This document shows positions 34,345 through 46,903 of a stretch of 64,000 bases of DNA, in pieces (within the stretch, counting starts at the first letter, position 1; each line of letters opens with the position of its first letter). This DNA comes from Butyriboletus loyo (lineage: Eukaryota; Basidiomycota; Agaricomycetes; Boletales; Boletaceae). The stretch covers positions 17,412 to 81,411 of the forward strand of contig JBBPSI010000115.1 in the NCBI GenBank assembly GCA_038093515.1, given 5' to 3'. The position numbers and the translations under genes are program-made. Below the pieces are notes generated by a model. That model was not told the DNA's origin. It saw only the letters and a program-made list of their open reading frames with translations, and searched no databases.

Positions 34345-36424
34345 TTAAATTTCCTCGTGGGCCAACCATCTAGACACTAATGCAAACACTTCTTCGGGCT
34401 TGTCATGAGGGACTTGAGTCATGAGTCAGATAGTAAACAAATGACGTGGGGTTGAAAACACTCATCATATGACCAGCTCCGTACACGCTAGCAAACGTCA
34501 ACTTGCCACTAGTTTTTGTTTCTCCTGCAGCATTCCCATCAACTAACCAAGGCCTCCAGGCTTGTCTCTTGTACCCTTCGTTGCCGGTCCAGTCAAGCTT
34601 ATCGACCCAAAGTTTATTAGCCACCCAGTTGCACTGCCAATCGTACGTCCCAGCATAGATCAGAACCCGGATGCCACGCTCGAGAAGGGCCGCAACATAA
34701 TATTGAGTGTGATGCGACCACTTATCCAAGTGCGAAACGAAGTTGCGACCAACTTCATCGGAGCATGCGGTGAAATTTCCAGGGCTTTCAGCGCCTAGCA
34801 TAGAACGCACGTCAGGGTCATTGAGAAACTTTTCAATAGCAGCATCTTCAGGATAGCAAAGATCCTGTGTTTCGCAAACCTAGAGCAAGTTCAACAATGC
34901 GAATGCACGGGTATGAAATAGAGGAGATACGGAACCATAGACACGTCGTAGACATTTCGTCCTGGACAGATTTTCAGTTGTTGTAATCTCGCGGCGGGCA
35001 AGACTCACCGCTATCCCAGTAGGGTTCTCTGATATGCTTGTCACAGAATTCCACCGTAGATTCACAACCCATGTGATCAAATTGGTCGATACAATATTTA
35101 CGCATCGCCGCCTGACACCTTGGCAGCTACGGAAGGTGGGCGGTCGAGTGATAACAGGGTTGGAGAAGAGATTCACTTACCGCTGCCTTGATTTGGACAC
35201 AGTTGCTGATAGTTTGGAATGGGACATCTAAAGCAGATGTACCACATTGGATATCGTACAAGCCTTCGTACAGCCTTCAGATCCTCGAGTTCAATAACGG
35301 GGCGTGAAGACAAGGATCACATAGTTACGTCGAAACATCCGTGATACCGTTTCCGATAAGGACACTTTGGAGATTGATAACAGCACGTCCTTCAGCCCTT
35401 GCGATGATGTTCTGATCATATATCTCGCTAGCGAACACGGGAAGGTAGCGGCCCTAACACACATGGTTACGCTTCGCCGTGTACAATATAGCTTTCAACG
35501 AATCTCACCGCATAGGACTCCCCAGACAGATGAAAACGCCTTCCAGCGAACTGTTTGAAGGTTTCGAAGAATATGGTTAAAAACGCGTAGACATTGCGAG
35601 CGGCTTCTTCGGTTGTCTCGACAGTCTCACCAAAGTCGGCGTAAGAGTACCCAACCCCAACACTATGATTATCGCGAAAGCTGTTTTATCGATAACCACA
35701 CAAACGGAGACTCACGGCTGATCGAGGAAGAAGATATTTGCCTCGTTGTTCCACGAATAAGGGTTCCAGGTTGTACCATTAGTGGAAGTTCCCGTGATGT
35801 CAATACGACAAGGACCTGATCCCGTATACGCTTAAGGTGTCGTTTTGTCGAATAAAAGGAGGGTCCGCACCAAGTTCGAACAACAGACCGAGGGAAGAGG
35901 TGCATCCCGGTCCTGAAGTGTGCTTGCTGATGAGTCCAAGTGTGCAGATGAGAAACGGGGGACCCGACCTCCGTTAATCCACATCATGACGTCGTCTGTA
36001 AACGTTATGCGTTGACCGTTCATGTGTACATTATACGCTAGACCTACCCTGAGCTGGGTCCCTCCTGCTCTCAAAGAAGTAGAAGAACAAGTGTTTGGCA
36101 CCCTGGTCAACATCCAAGTAGCCTGTATAAACACTGTTTATAATGAGTGTCGAGAAAAGACTCGCGATTGACGTATACTGACGATGCAGTCGGGTCGCAA
36201 AAGGTCGACTTTTTGATGCGAACAGCGTGCCAGGGGAACCGAGGATGGGAAAGAGCTGTGAAAGACTCTTCGGACGTGATGGCAGCGAGGTTCATTGGCA
36301 TCGCCGGGTTGAAAGAGACCTCGCTGGCAACATTGTCCGCCGTGAACAGGTGGCTCTGGGACAACGCCCGAGCGGCTGCCCAGAGGAAAGCGAATGGTAA
36401 CAAGGTCTTGCGAGTGAATATCAT
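34345..36424 (-). CDS. Serine carboxypeptidase (S10, carboxypeptidase Y type)
   Basis: Secretory or vacuolar protease that removes C-terminal residues. A signal peptide (MIFTRKTLLPFAFLWAAARA) is followed by a short propeptide. After splicing the core reads VYTGYLDVDQGAKHLFFYFF, MMWINGGPGCTSSLGLLFEL, GPCRIDITGTSTNGTTWNPY and ANIFFLDQPVGVGYSYADFG, then RRFHLSGESYA with the nucleophile Ser. The catalytic Asp is in VLIYAGTYDWQCNW and the His in VYGAGHMM. The last intron (GTGTTTTC...CTCAAG) restores IPHDKPEEVFALVSRWLAHE and a stop at 34345; reading through it gives a premature stop at 34403. At least nine introns. The frame is intact and all catalytic residues are present. Head-to-head with NOP58. 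Confidence 0.92.
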
Positions 36425-36577
36425 CCGAGTCGAGGTCGATTGAGCAGTTGCACATTACCGCTCCGGATTGCCATTCGTGGGTCAAGTTACCACGCTCGAA
36501 AAAACGCAGGGATTCTACATCAGCCTTGAGGGATTCATTGCCATATTACCTCGTTTTCGAGGACTCGTATCTCAACG
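36425..36577. promoter_or_regulatory. Divergent promoter of the carboxypeptidase gene and NOP58
   Basis: The start codons are 153 bp apart. The NOP58-proximal part includes ATTACCTCGTTTTCGAGGACTCG, which has a CCTCG...CGAGG dyad. No specific factor site could be assigned. Confidence 0.5.
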
Positions 36578-38656
36578 ATGCTGGTTCTATACGAGACAGC
36601 TATGGGCTACTGCCTCTTCAAGCTGAGCGACTCAGCAAAACTCGATTCAGCCGATCTATACAAGGAGTTCGAGACACCAGAGAAAGCAAATAAACTGTGC
36701 GTCGATCTCATGTCTACCTCCGTCTAGCAACTAACGTATTGAGTCCGGCTTCAAAGGCTCAAGTTGAAGGCTCTGCATCGCTTTACTTCGACGGCGACTG
36801 CGGTCGAGGATCTCACAGCCGTCCAGGACGGCAAGTTGGGGAAGGGTCTGAAAAAGTTCTTGTCAGAGGAAGTGGTAGACAAAGGCAAGGGAAAGGAATC
36901 TTTGGTCGTGATAGATCCCCACTTAGGTGTGTGGAATAACCATCTTTTGCCTTATGTGCTCACATACCTTGCAGCCCACGCTATATCGAAGAAGTTGGGT
37001 ATCAAGGTCTCCGCATTGTCACCCGATAATCATAGCGACCTATGGAGAGGTATTCGCGCCCAAATAGCAGCCTTGATGGATGGCCTTGATCCCAAGGACC
37101 TTGCTACTATGAGCTTAGGTTTAAGTCACTCATTATCCCGGTAAGTCCGACTATGATGGCGGACATCATGTTATTCATGCAGGTCTCAGCTTCAAGCTAA
37201 AATTCTCTCCGAACAAAGTTGACACCATGATAGTACAAGCCATTGCCCTCCTCGACGACCTGGACAAGGAAGTTAATATCTACGCCATGCGCGTCAAAGT
37301 GGGTAGACTGCATACTCGAGTCTGGCTTATTTTTCATTGACATCTTCAAGGAATGGTACGGGTGGCACTTCCCCGAAATGGCTAAAATGATCTCAGACAA
37401 CCTCGCGTATGCAAAAGTCGTTCGAATTATGGGTTTTCGTACCAACGCAGTAACAACGTCATTTGAAACCATCTTGCCGGAGGACCTAGAGGCGGTCCTC
37501 AAAGCTGCTGCAGAAATTTCAATGGGTACAGAGATTTCAGACAGCGACATAACGCACATACATGCTCTGTGTGACCAAGTGATCTCCATTTCCGCGTACC
37601 GTGCCCAACTTGCAGAATATCTGCGCAATCGTATGAATGCTGTGGCTCCAAATCTCACGGCTCTCGTTGGCGATCTTGTCGGTGCAAGGCTGATATCACA
37701 CGCGGGGAGTCTGTTGAACCTGGCAAAGCATCCAGCTTCCACGGTTCAAATTCTTGGTGCTGAGAAAGCACTCTTTCGTGCACTGAAAACAAAACATGAT
37801 ACCCCAAAATACGGGCTTATTTACCATGTGCGTGCTATTTGTTTTTCTACTCTTGCTCCGACTGACTACGGAATCCGCAGGCGTCGTTGATCGGCCAAGC
37901 TCCTCCAAAGCTCAAGGGAAAGGTGAGCCTAAGACTTTGGTTTACTTCCGCGTACGAATGCGTGTTATAGATGGCGCGTATGGTTGCAACCAAAGCTGCA
38001 CTCTCAATCCGTGTCGATGCTCTCACCGACGCAGACGGCAAGTCGGAAGATCAAGCCCCTTCTGTTGGTCTCGAGAATCGTGCAAAATTGGAGTCCCGGC
38101 TACGCGCACTAGAACACCAAAGCGACATGTCTGGTGTTCGACGATATACAGATGATGGCAAGAGGCAACAAAAATTCACGATGAAAGGGGACACGAAGAC
38201 GTATAACACAGCTGCGGATGCTGTTGACCTAGTTCCTACACAACGAGAGCCACTAGAGACGGCTATTCAAGCAGTCTTGGACGTGAAGGCTGAGAAGAAG
38301 AAGGCGAAAGAAGAACGGAGGGCGAAGCGGAAGGCCGAGAAAGAAAAGGCAGTTGAGTCGGATGCTGACAAGATGGACGTTGACGAGGAGTCGAAAGAAA
38401 ACAGGAAGGAGAAAAAACGGAAACGGCGAGAGAGCGAGGGACATAATCAAACAGATGCTGACGAAGCCAAGGTTAGTCTTTGTCGGTGATCACTTTATTT
38501 GCCCGCTGAGCGTTGGCGCAGGAGGATGGCGAGACGGAAGCCGAGCGGAAGGCAAGGAAGGAGCGAAAGAAAGCACACAAGGCAGAAAAATCCCAAGCAA
38601 CCGCCACCAATGGAGACTCCCCCAAGAAGAAGAAAAAGAAGAAGGGTGATGTATAG
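36578..38656 (+). CDS. NOP58: Box C/D snoRNP core protein Nop58 (Nop5)
   Basis: Scaffold of box C/D snoRNPs that guide rRNA 2'-O-methylation. The N-terminal domain starts [20 protein letters not shown] and has [20 protein letters not shown] and [19 protein letters not shown]. The coiled-coil and Nop domain give [80 protein letters not shown] and [20 protein letters not shown], all diagnostic. The C-terminus is a long KKE/KKD-type charged tail, ending [12 protein letters not shown], as in yeast Nop58. The lack of the Nop56 C-terminal pattern and the start sequence separate it from Nop56. Intact, with five or more introns. Confidence 0.96.
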
Positions 38657-38942
38657 TTTGGGGCGCCTCCGTCTATTTGGTTGAGGTATCTTAGTGTTGA
38701 ATACGTGTGACATATGTCATTTGACAATGCACATCTCTGCAAAGGCGCAGCAGAGTGTACATAGGCGAACGAAGTTGCACTGTTGTGTTAAGGATATTGA
38801 GGATATTAGGACCATTCAATCAGCATCATACAGTAACAAAGCAAATCAAGGGCCACTCTAAAATGTGCTCTTCTAAACTGGGATATAGTAGAGGCAGGTT
38901 TGCTTCGGTACAGCGTCCCTGGCTTAGTACACCTTTTGGACC

Positions 38943-40350
38943 ATGTCCTCAAACAACCCACGTCCTATAATCATTGTCACAGGTGCCAACTCGTACGGGA
39001 ATCTATCCATGTGCCCATCTCTCGGTAACTCACTGTTTGCAGCGGGGTCGGTTTTGGCATTTGCCACCGTCTTATTTTCCAGTTGACCACCGGAAATCGA
39101 GAACCAGCGTCAAGCGAACTGGAACTGAACTGCGATGGGCTCACACTCATATTGGCCTGCAGAAGCAAACAGCGTGCGGAAGTTGCTCGAGCTAAACTCC
39201 ACGGCATTGCAGACGAGCAGGTTCGCCGTGCCAAGCAGTCGCCCGACTACGATGGCCACGCCGAGATATTTCAGAAGAACCTACACATAGCGATACACAT
39301 CATTGACCTGGCCGACGTTCAGAGTGTATTTCACTTTGCAGACGAAATTGCTCAAAAGTAGGTTCTTGCATGTACATCAAAGGACGCTTTCGCCAAGCTA
39401 ACCCATCGTAGTTATCCCTACGTTTCGCACCTTATTTGCAACGCAGGAGTAGCCTGCTTTGAGAGGATAGTTTGGCCACTTGCGTTTCAGCAACTTATAA
39501 CGGACTGGATCTCAGCAGTCACTGCACCAAGGTACTTCCTTCAGCGCGTCGGGGACGTTAGCCAAGATGGGCTGGGCTGGGTATGGCAGTGCAACATGTT
39601 TGGACACTATGTTTTGGTGGGTGCTCACCAATCGCGGTCGTGTGACACTAAATTCCACTCTAGTTTCGAGCATTGGAACCAATGTTGGCCAAGCACACGA
39701 CAGCTCGAGTAGTTTGGATCTCATCGCATGAAGCCAGTTCCGAATTCTATGACCCGAAAGATTGGCAACTGGTAAAGACGGAGCACTCGTACGAATGTTC
39801 CAAGTACCAGATGAACATGATATCCCTACACTTGGATCGAGAAGCAATTCGTGGTCAGCTTGATTGCACACCGGCCGTGAGACATCTCACAGCATATCCC
39901 GGAGTAGCTGGCACGAGTATAGCTACTGCCCTTCTTGGAACATTTAGGACGCTATGTATGTTCGCGGCGTTCTACATCGTGAGTGGTGTCAAAACATCCA
40001 GCGGTACATTCGCTGAATAGGCATCTCTCCAGGCAAGACTCTTGGGATCTACTAACCATCCCATTGACATCTTCAAGGCGGCCATGTCTGCAGTCCATTT
40101 GTCACTTGTTCGTATTGCATATCTACCCAGCGTTAGTGGGATACCGGCCCCAACGAATCCAAAGGAGCCTGTTGAAGTGGGTACTGTCCACACTTCAAAG
40201 GCAGATCGCTGGGGTCGTGAGTATGTTGGGACGATTAAACTCGTCCAGACCCAAGAAGAAGAAGCCCAAACAAAAGAGTTATTGGAAAACTGTGATCGCC
40301 TTCTGAGGACTTTCTGTGACCTCCAAGGAAGAACATCGCCATCTGGCTAG
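38943..40350 (+). CDS. ERG27: 3-ketosteroid reductase (ergosterol C-4 demethylation complex)
   Basis: Short-chain dehydrogenase that reduces the 3-keto group during sterol C-4 demethylation on the ER or lipid droplets. The dinucleotide motif is split by an intron: IIVTGAN joins SGVGFGICHRL. LILACRSKQRAEVARAKL is the Erg27-type second strand, followed by LICNAGVACFE. The catalytic Ser is in VVWISSHEAS and the Y-x3-K pair in SYECSKYQMNM. The rest, HLTAYPGVAGTSIATALLG and later RIAYLPSVSGI, fits Erg27 rather than generic SDRs. The product ends QGRTSPSG. Length of about 410 residues with five introns is as expected. Confidence 0.9.
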
Positions 40351-40501
40351 AGTGAAAGGCTAGCCAGTATAATACCATAGAACTCGTGCATTCTTCACCA
40401 TCCCCTAGAATAGTAGATTACACGGATCTAATGTTGAGTCGAGCTGCCTTGGAAGTATACCACGAAAACTTATCTCCGCAAGTAGGAACTGTACTGACAT
40501 G

Positions 40502-41875
40502 TTATTGGTCTGTTTTTGGCAGCTCGACGGAAATAGCAAGGTGTGTTGATCGAAACTGAGGGATGGCTCGTAAATTATCCGGTGCGGGACCTAATGCATC
40601 CAGCTTTTTCCTAGCTCTGCCGGTCTGTGAAATGTGTTGGAACTGAAAATCTCCACGATACAGTGAGGTTGAACTTGCCGTCACCGAATTTGCCATACCC
40701 CGCTCCAAACCCTCCAGGAGCATACACGCCTTACACAACTCGTTGCTGGATATATAGCCGCAGCGTTTGCATGTTTCTGAAAAACTGTTAACTGCTCCAG
40801 ATCCAACCACGCCGCAACCAGCCTTACGTTGTGGTTTCTGTGTTGCCTTCACGTCCTCCCTCAATTCAAACGCTTCACCAGAGTGGATTATATCGATGAT
40901 TGCGCTGGGGCGAGCAACCTCCAAGTCCTTGAGGAACGTTCGGGCATGTCCGCGATACGCATCCGGGGAGTAGATGCATTCTGTTGAAAAATAGTCGAGT
41001 TTCTTAAAGTACGCATACCTTGCTAGAATGAGACGACCATGTACTCGATAAGTAATGAACGACAAACATGACGATCTCCTTTTCGTACGCATACTTGAAG
41101 GGCTTGGATCTCTTGATGCTATCCTCTCCTTGCGTGCAGATCAAGGTGCATCGTCCGAGACGAGCTATATCGCCGCGCATTACTGCAGCACGCCTTGAGT
41201 TGTGAAGGTTCCAGGGAAAATAGTACACACCATTCATCAGTACTGTTTCTGCAATATCGTCCGCATTGTGGCCAGTCACAATATGGTCAACGTTCAGAGA
41301 GGAGGCACCTCTGTCAAGGGCTTGCCGTCGAAATACACCACAGAATGTGCAATTGTTCTTCCTGCCTATCTCAGAGACGATCGCGTCCATTGTCCAGCCG
41401 TAGAGCTCTTCGTAGGTGAGAATTTTGAGGGGCAAGTCGTATTGCTGCTGGTTTCGTTTCACTGTCTGTTTCGAATGATGTGGGTGTCATCAAGGACGAC
41501 ATAGGGCGTACACACCTCCAATGAATCATCCCTATAACCTGTTATTCCTTCGTCTATCGAGAGCAAATACAGATCCAGACCGTAGTTGTATCGATCGTTC
41601 AACGTCTTCATGATATATGCGAGCACCGTGGAGTCTGATGCTCAGACATGAGTAACGATTTGATCCTATGCAAGCCTAGAAAGCACACCCTTCCCTCCAG
41701 ATGCACCGATGGCAACTTTGTCCCCTGGCTCGAACAACTTGGCTTCAGTGATCGTATGATGAACTTCTGTTTCAAAGACGAAGAAGAAACATTCTTTGCA
41801 TATCTGTTGACCTGTCTTCGGCCTCTTTAATATGGCCTTAGCCTGCTGGCATAAAGCGCAAGATGCAGGAGCCAT
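40502..41875 (-). CDS. NCS6: Cytosolic tRNA 2-thiolation protein Ncs6/Ctu1
   Basis: ATP-dependent enzyme that, with Ncs2, thiolates U34 of tRNA Lys, Glu and Gln using sulfur from Urm1. The N-terminal zinc site has CALC and CKEC. The PP-loop reads VAIGASGGK joined by an intron to [13 protein letters not shown]. Further marks are [55 protein letters not shown] and, after a 49-nt intron, [12 protein letters not shown]. The C-terminal zinc motif is [16 protein letters not shown] followed by LLEGLERG. All catalytic cysteines expected for Ctu1 seem present. The start MAPASCALC is the only one preserving the first CxxC. Divergent from NOP9. Confidence 0.94.
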
Positions 41876-42015
41876 GTCAGACTATAGGAGACAAGGAGCG
41901 TCGGATTAGATGACGATCAAGGTTTTCGGGGGGGCCGTGACCTGTTGCCTGTTTCGGGGAACTACTAATTGCGCCGTGTATCCTCTACTGAACACCTCCA
42001 GGTCCTGTATCGAGG
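41876..42015. promoter_or_regulatory. Divergent promoter of NCS6 and NOP9
   Basis: About 140 bp lie between the start codons of two RNA-maturation genes. A GGGGGG run occurs at about 41927-41934. No known binding site could be named. Confidence 0.5.
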
Positions 42016-44896
42016 ATGCCCAGAGAGGTCCGAAAGCGCGGAAAGAAACATAAAAAATCACAGCATCAGGCCCTGCCGGAGGGTCAGACGCAAGAGCAAG
42101 AGGATCACCACCCCAATAACTCAAGTGAGCCGTCCTGGATAGTGTCTGCTCGCGAAGCAGAGGACGTTCACCCAGAAGCACCTTTCGGATATGTTGGCCC
42201 CGATTTTAAGGCGTACTTCCGCACCGTCGATGAACAAATTCAATCCTGGCAAGAAGACGGGACCCAGCCAGTGGATGAGGATGGTGACTTCGATCCCAAC
42301 GAAGGTGTGTGTATTCCTCTGAATACTGATATCCAATGCTTACTGGTTGTCGTGGCGATCCTAAAGCAAAACGTATATTCTTTGTTGCGGCTTTTAGTGA
42401 GATGTCAGGGAAAGAGAGACAGCTTTCTACAGATCCAGATTGTTCCGTTATCCTGGAGAGAATGGCATATTCAATGGATGACTTTGTGTTGCGAGTCTTT
42501 ATGGACAAACTAAGCGGCTCGTAGGTGCTAGTCTTGCTCCATCTTCGTGGTACAGGCTGACCGGTTAGAGATAGCTTTGAAGCGCTCTTCAAGCACAGAT
42601 TTGCCTCGCATGTCTGCCAAACGTTATTATCGGTTGCCACTGATACGATCTCTCGGGAGGTATGAGGCTTATCGTTGTCATCTACCAGAGTGACCATGCT
42701 GAAGGTCATTCGCAGGTCAAAGGTATCTTACCAGATGTTCCCGCTTCCGACGAAAACGGCGAGCTGAGGACCCTCACCCAACTTGTGCTAGACATCTGCG
42801 AAGTGAATAGTCTGCTTCATCCGCACTCTCAAGGTTTGACGTTCCTCCACAGGAAATTGGCCCGAACTTCAGCTCACTCATCATGGATCCATTTGCATCG
42901 CATGTGTTACGTTCTTTACTTCTTCTGCTGTGTCCAAATGTACTCCCAGAGGACTCAGCTCGGAAGTCTGTGCGATCTAAGAAGAGTATGTCATGGAAGG
43001 CAAAACAGGGCCACATGAAATCTGTCTTTTCTAATGACAAAGGCAAGGAGACCTATGCCTTGAGTAGTTCAGTACCTGGATCGTTTCGCGACGCTGCCAA
43101 CCAATTTTTGCGAATCTTACAAGATGGACTCGACGCGAATGAAGTTAGGGCATTAGCTGCTAATAAAGTGGCTAGCCCGTTATTGCAGGTAAGCTCTCTT
43201 CGTTTATTCCCGACTTCTTGATTCAAATAACAGGTCATTTTAGATTGTTCTAGAGATAGAGGCAGATCATGGCGGTGCGTCGTCTCCCGACTCCCACATG
43301 GATCGAGTTCTGGTTGGAATGATCAAGGCATACCGTACGCGATTGTTTTCGTTCTCTCTTGCTCTTATATATGACACATGTTGACTGTAGATGAAGATTC
43401 CACCACCTCGATTGAACCATCCGACTACCTTGTGACGCTACTCAGGGATCCTACCTCCTCTCACTTGTTGGAAACATTAGTATCGCGATGTCCCGATCAA
43501 GTCTTCAATATACTTTGGTCCACGTATTTTGAGGGCAAGGTTGCGCGGCTAGCACTTCACCCAGTCGCGAATTTCGTCGTCGCTAAAGCTGTTGAGCGCC
43601 AAAACAGCACACAACTTGGCGATACTCTTGAAGAACTCAAATCATCGTGGAGCAAGCTGATAAGCAAGTTTAGTTCTATGAGAATGCTCATATTTGTTTA
43701 TAGATAACCCATAGAGTCTTCTAGGACGGGAGTTCTGCGCGCCTTGATAGATAGGTCCCATTCTCTCGGAACTCACCAAAATGGTGTTTGTGAGGTTAGC
43801 CTTTCGTAGTTTCTTTTTAACTTCTGAATCAACTCTAGTTAGGCTGTCTTCGCTGCTGTCGAGATTTCAAGTCCAGGCAATAGGAATAATCTTGTTCCAT
43901 GTCTGCTCCGCTTGAAGTCACTAGAGGTACGTTTGGTTGATACTCTTCACCACATGTTCTTATAGATTCTGAAGGAGTACCAAGCGATTCCCGTGTCAGA
44001 ATCCCTACCAGATACGGACTACAAGAAACATGTTCGTAAGGGTCGAGCTGACGATCCAAAAGAACCCAAAATCCAGGGAGCGCTTATATTACAATCTCTA
44101 CTAAGACTCCAGGAGCCTCACTGCTTGATAGTAGTTGATAGGTTTGCATGTTCAAATCCCATTAATCTATGGAAGCTTATTCCCTATTGACAGTATCAGT
44201 TCACTCTCCATGGAAGACCTCATGCGTATAGCTCATAACGCGACGGGTTCCCGTGTCCTCGACGTCCTCTTCGATTCATCGACTGTGTCATTCAAAGCCA
44301 AACGACAATTCGTCACGTCTCTGATTGGACAGTATCATTCTCTTGTTGATGACCGAATAGGAAGCCGAATCGGCGATCGTTGTTGGGCTTTCGCAGATCC
44401 TTACCTGAGAGTACGTCTAGGGTGTTCGTTCCGTGTGATGTCAGCCTCACATGCTACATAGGAGAAAATTGCTCGCTCGCTAATTCTCTTCGAGCAGTTC
44501 CTCGCCGCCTCCTTCTATGGGAAGTTCTTCGCTCGTAACCTCAACTTACAGTTGCTACAACGACGACCGGAGGAGTGGAGAACATTGCAATCGAACAATA
44601 AAACCAAGTTCACAGAGTCGGGTCAGCCGAATCTGTGTCCGCCCGTTCCCCCACAGCCAACCCCTCCGGCAGTTTCGACGTCACAAAAATCCTCGAAGAA
44701 ACCCGGCGCGTCCGAGGATGAAATCGACGCAGTCTTCAAGGCTACGTTGGGAAGCAAAACCAAAAAAGCGGCAGTTGGTCGTATTTCTGCACATGACGCC
44801 GAACGGTCCACAGATCAGCACATGTCGAAGGTTTTGGGTGCCATCCGTGAAGCCCCAGGCGGGGAGAGCGGACGCAGGAAAAGGAGAAAAGTTTAG
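42016..44896 (+). CDS. NOP9: Pumilio-like nucleolar protein Nop9
   Basis: RNA-binding ribosome factor of the 90S/pre-40S particle that protects the 20S pre-rRNA cleavage site. The basic start [18 protein letters not shown] leads to [23 protein letters not shown]-like helical repeats follow: [118 protein letters not shown] and [20 protein letters not shown]. The C-terminus is basic (GRRKRRKV). Repeat number and spacing agree with Nop9 rather than cytoplasmic Puf proteins. About eight introns; the join around 43670-43740 is tentative. Confidence 0.92.
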
Positions 44897-45080
44897 TGAT
44901 AGCGGTTGAAATGCACTAATCCAGTTGACTGTTATCTGGAATCCCTTTTCACTCGTTGTGTATTTCGCCTTTGAGACTACATGGCCAGCAGACCCGGATG
45001 TGAATGCACCTACATGTGAGGGTTGTGTGGGCGGAGTTATGCTTCTCTCATGAGACAGTCCCAGTGAATGAATTTCCCGT

Positions 45081-46341
45081 ATGATCTCATTCACTGACTA
45101 CAACCTGAGCCTACTCGTCGCTACGAGCGTCCTCCTGAATTTATTCTTCCTATGTCCTCGAGTGAGCAAGCCAAAACCGCGCTCCTCGGTGGGCGACAGG
45201 GCTCTGCATACGAGGGAGTGCTTTTATGTTGGCGGAACTTACGTTCCTCATGGCTCCTCCGCGATCCACCATGGCCAAATGTACGTTGAACATCTGACAC
45301 CAGCAAGCGTAACTCGCCGTATTCCAGTCCTTTTCATTCATGGGAATGGAATGACAGGGTCAAACTGGCTGAACACACCTGACGGGCGACCCGGTTGGTC
45401 AGACTACTTCTTGAATGAGGGCTATGAGGTAAAGTCGCTTCCCCATAGCCAGGAAGGGATTTCATGGTAGTTCATCTAGGTGTACATTGTCGACCAACCC
45501 GCTCGAGGACGCTCTGCGTGGCAGTCTAAAGTTGATGGTACCACGAGTACTTTTACTACACGGACTATCGAGTCACGATTTACGGCCACGGGAGAGCACG
45601 ACCTCTGGTCACAAGCTACCCTGCACACACAGTGGCCCGGAAGTGGCTCCAAGGGCGACCCAACTTTTGACGCCTTCTATCGTTCTATCGTACCTGCTCT
45701 CACTTCCGCGATCGAAACTTCCGAGCTCATGAAAGCAGCTGGGTCGGAGTTGTTGGACAAAATAGGTGTTCGTGACGGGTCTTATCGATTAATTATCCGA
45801 ACTGAATTCTTCTGATTCTACTCAGCCCGCCGTTCTGGTCACCCACTCGCAGTCTGGGTATCTTGGATGGATTTTGGGCGACGCTCGTCCAAACTTGGTC
45901 AAAGCGATAGTCGCTTTTGAACCCAATGGTCCACCCTTTCAGAACGCAATCTTTATGAGAAATCTAGCGCGCGTCTTTGGTCTGACTGACATTCCACTCA
46001 CCTTCAGCCCACCGGTCGAATCGGCTTCTGACCTACGACCATTTGCAGTTTTCGAGGCGGAAAATTACACTTCTTTCCAGCAATCCTTCCCGCCGCGGCG
46101 ACTGGTCCATCTGGCCCAGATTCCCGTCCTTTTTGTCACGTCGGAAGCAGGGTACCATACAGTTTATGACGACGTCACAGTCCAGTTCCTCCAGCAGGCC
46201 GGCGTAAATGTGACACATATCCGCCTAGAGAGTATTGGGATCCGTGGAAATGGGCACATGTTTTTCATGGAGCTCAATTCGGACCAAATCGCAGCTGAAG
46301 TGGTGGAGCCTTGGATCAGGAATTCTGTAAGTACTAATTGA
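45081..46341 (+). CDS. Membrane-anchored or secreted alpha/beta-hydrolase
   Basis: The N-terminus (MISFTDYNLSLLVATSVLLN, then LFFLCP) is a signal anchor or signal peptide. The hydrolase fold shows RRIPVLFIHGNGMTGSNWL, VYIVDQPARGRSAWQ and the nucleophile elbow VLVTHSQSGYLGW, where Ser lies in S-x-S-G. VLFVTSEAGYHTVYDD could supply the acid and GNGHMFFMELNS the His. All three catalytic positions are thus filled. The product ends WIRNSVSTN, and Asn-X-Ser/Thr sites (NYT, NVT) fit passage through the secretory pathway. The substrate cannot be told from sequence; fungal relatives are often annotated as esterases. Two or three introns. Confidence 0.85.
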
Positions 46342-46903
46342 GAAGGAATTTAATTTTGACGTTAACACAATATGTGGATGGTCGTTCGATCCCCCTGTTG
46401 TATTTCTGTTTGTATTCCACATGTCGTGTACTGGTGTATGTGCAAATGAACGTTTGATTTGATGGGCGCCACGATCAATAGCGTTGTGACCCAAGCCAGA
46501 TTCTGTACAAGAAGCAATGTGTTGCCCCTGTAGACTCGGACTAACTCCACAACACGTCCGTGTGCTGTGCCGGAGAATATTCCGACTTTGAATCCACATC
46601 TCCATCTCGTCTGTCGTGATGTAGCTGACTGGAGGATTGAACCCGCTTTAGTCGTCCACTAAGCATCATGGTATCTATTGCATTTGGATTGCCGGTCTAT
46701 AGATGGTCTAGTAAAGATCCATTACTTGGTGATAGCGAGTAGCTTATAAGCCAGCCAAGACTTGCACTTTCAATAGTATCACTCTTACCTGAGGAAGCGA
46801 CAAAAGCCAACAATTTGAGGATCGACTCGAGGCGGAGCACGTATGAAAAGGTAGTATTTTTGCTTCGACCTAGATAGCTGAGATACAATCATGAAAGAGA
46901 CTA
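46342..46903. other. 562-bp region between convergent genes
   Basis: 3' flanks of the hydrolase and ENP1 genes. Minus-strand ORFs of 60-130 codons are present but have no recognisable product. Confidence 0.4.

Noticed and set aside
34403..34420. Apparent stop of the carboxypeptidase after HDSSPS
   Set aside because: This stop lies in a 3' intron; splicing at GTGTTTTC...CTCAAG restores the conserved HDKPEE...VSRWL ending at 34345.
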